Source: Bacillota bacterium
GTDB taxonomy: Bacteria; Bacillota; Clostridia; SK-Y3
Reading direction: 5' to 3'
DNA: 40,014 nucleotides
Assembly: GCA_022360955.1 (NCBI GenBank)
Contig: JAKSBV010000075.1
Location: 1 to 40,014, forward strand
The notes under the pieces were generated by a model. The model saw nothing but the letters and a program-made list of their open reading frames with translations, made no database searches and was not told the DNA's origin. Below, in pieces: positions 39,403 through 40,014 of this stretch (position 1 is its first letter; every line of letters begins with the position of its first letter). The position numbers and the translations under genes were made by a program.

Positions 39403-39431
39403 ATTATACTTTATTTTCATCTACCTTTCAA
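39403..39431 (-). promoter_or_regulatory. Promoter of the hypothetical membrane protein gene
   Basis: Minus strand TTGAAA (39431-39426), 17-base spacer, perfect TATAAT (39408-39403). Confidence 0.7.
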
Positions 39432-39464
39432 CCTTTTTACAATATCAGGGTAATTTTCTGATTA

Positions 39465-39493
39465 TTGATATGCTATGATGTTTATGGTATAGT
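39465..39493 (+). promoter_or_regulatory. Promoter of the lipoprotein gene
   Basis: TTGATA (39465-39470), exact 17-base spacer, TATAGT (39488-39493), about 30 bases before the ATG. Confidence 0.65.
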
Positions 39494-39525
39494 GAGAATG
39501 TATTGTCAAAAGGGAGGAAATGTCA

Positions 39526-40008
39526 ATGAAAAAAATATCAATATTTATTATAGTGACTTTGATCATTACTATTTTTACAGCGTGTAGTTCTAATACCAAT
39601 AGTATTATTAGCGATCTTAAATTAGAGAAAACTGATGATAGCGAGGCTATGGCATATATTATCAATCATCCGACCGAAGAGCAATTGAAGAAAGTACCTA
39701 ACTTGGAAACCTATGAATACGAAAATAGTAACAAAAAGGAATCTTTTTTATTTGTACCTATTAATAATAAATCAACTATAAAAGTTTTTCAATTAAGCTT
39801 TGAAAATAATAAATTGCAAGAAGAGAAAATGCTCTATCAAAGAGATGATTCAAGGGATTATGCGTTGTATATTAAAACTTTCCGTCCGGAAGGTATTCCA
39901 TTTCTAAAAATAACAATTGAAAATGAAGGCTCTGTTGGAGAATACATTGTAAGCTATAGTGGTAAGGATGGTATCCCCGATGTAGAAATTGTAAATAAAA
40001 CCCAGTGA
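39526..40008 (+). CDS. Hypothetical small lipoprotein
   Basis: Exported protein of 160 residues. It has a signal peptide MKKISIFIIVTLIITIFTAC with lipobox FTAC (Cys20), so it should be anchored to the outer face of the membrane. The mature part is charged and mostly beta, with FLFVPINNKSTIKVFQLSFE and ALYIKTFRPEGIPFLKITIE. No domain is recognised. Two ATG codons exist; GGAGG lies eight bases before the one at 39526 and only two before that at 39520, so 39526 is chosen. The stop is six bases from the window end. Confidence 0.85.
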   Translation: MKKISIFIIVTLIITIFTACSSNTNSIISDLKLEKTDDSEAMAYIINHPTEEQLKKVPNLETYEYENSNKKESFLFVPINNKSTIKVFQLSFENNKLQEEKMLYQRDDSRDYALYIKTFRPEGIPFLKITIENEGSVGEYIVSYSGKDGIPDVEIVNKTQ

Positions 40009-40014
40009 AATGGG

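Noticed and set aside
1-40014. tRNA, rRNA, phage or plasmid genes
   Set aside because: No tRNA-like GGTTCGANTCC arms with a matching acceptor stem, no rRNA segments, and no integrase, capsid or replication genes were recognised.

Overview
The window reads as chromosomal DNA of a low-GC, Gram-positive anaerobe, most likely a member of the Clostridia. Signs are strong AGGAGG-type ribosome binding sites, A+T-rich spacers with clear TTGACA/TATAAT promoters, a ferredoxin-type aldo-keto reductase, a permease fused to a ferredoxin domain, and many one-component regulators. Nothing looks like phage, plasmid or CRISPR, and no tRNA or rRNA gene was found. The organism cannot be named from this sequence alone.

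Layout. 1-2.4 kb: the end of a carbohydrate ABC importer operon (LplB-type permease, cut by the window edge) diverging from a LacI-family regulator. 2.4-7.1 kb: an Fe-S aldo-keto reductase, then an autoregulated TetR / PEP-synthase-like (rifampicin-phosphotransferase-like) pair with a visible operator. 7.1-9.3 kb: a CGGC protein and two YdcZ-type small permeases diverging from a Crp/Fnr regulator. 9.4-11.3 kb: an EamA permease - RidA - methionine-R-sulfoxide reductase operon.

11.7-23.5 kb is the most interesting block. A long minus-strand operon encodes a tripartite tricarboxylate-type transporter (TctC, TctB, TctA), a UlaG-type L-ascorbate-6-phosphate lactonase, an AraD/UlaF 4-epimerase, a TIM-barrel sugar isomerase/epimerase, a cytosolic FG-GAP protein and a two-subunit transketolase. 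A FadR/GntR regulator and a uroporphyrinogen-decarboxylase-family gene lie upstream. The tctC and UroD-like promoters carry the same operator at the same place just after the -10 box, so all these genes appear to form one regulon. No PTS, kinase or 3-keto-gulonate decarboxylase is present, so this is not the standard ula pathway.

23.5-25.1 kb: a cation/proton antiporter preceded by a textbook fluoride (crcB) riboswitch with a terminator. 25.1-29.9 kb: an M28 peptidase, a DtxR-like regulator, and a Crp/Fnr-controlled cupin plus two-part permease with a ferredoxin tail. 29.8-35.2 kb: metal and stress genes, namely a MerR/TipAS regulator, a YraQ/ArsP permease with a redox-disulfide protein, and a CadA-type P-ATPase with its CadC/ArsR repressor. 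35.5-38.5 kb: an ArsR-type regulator diverging from a glycoside hydrolase family 2 enzyme, bounded by 20-bp inverted repeats. The window ends with a membrane protein and a lipoprotein of unknown function.

Spacers hold at least three dispersed repeat families: a MITE-like element with terminal inverted repeats (about 20.7, 22.1, 25.0 and 26.7 kb), a second AT-rich family (about 7.1, 11.3 and 32.3 kb), and a roughly 92-nt double-stem hairpin with compensatory base changes between copies (11.4 and 35.4 kb). Family names were assigned by recognising motifs by eye; no database search was run.
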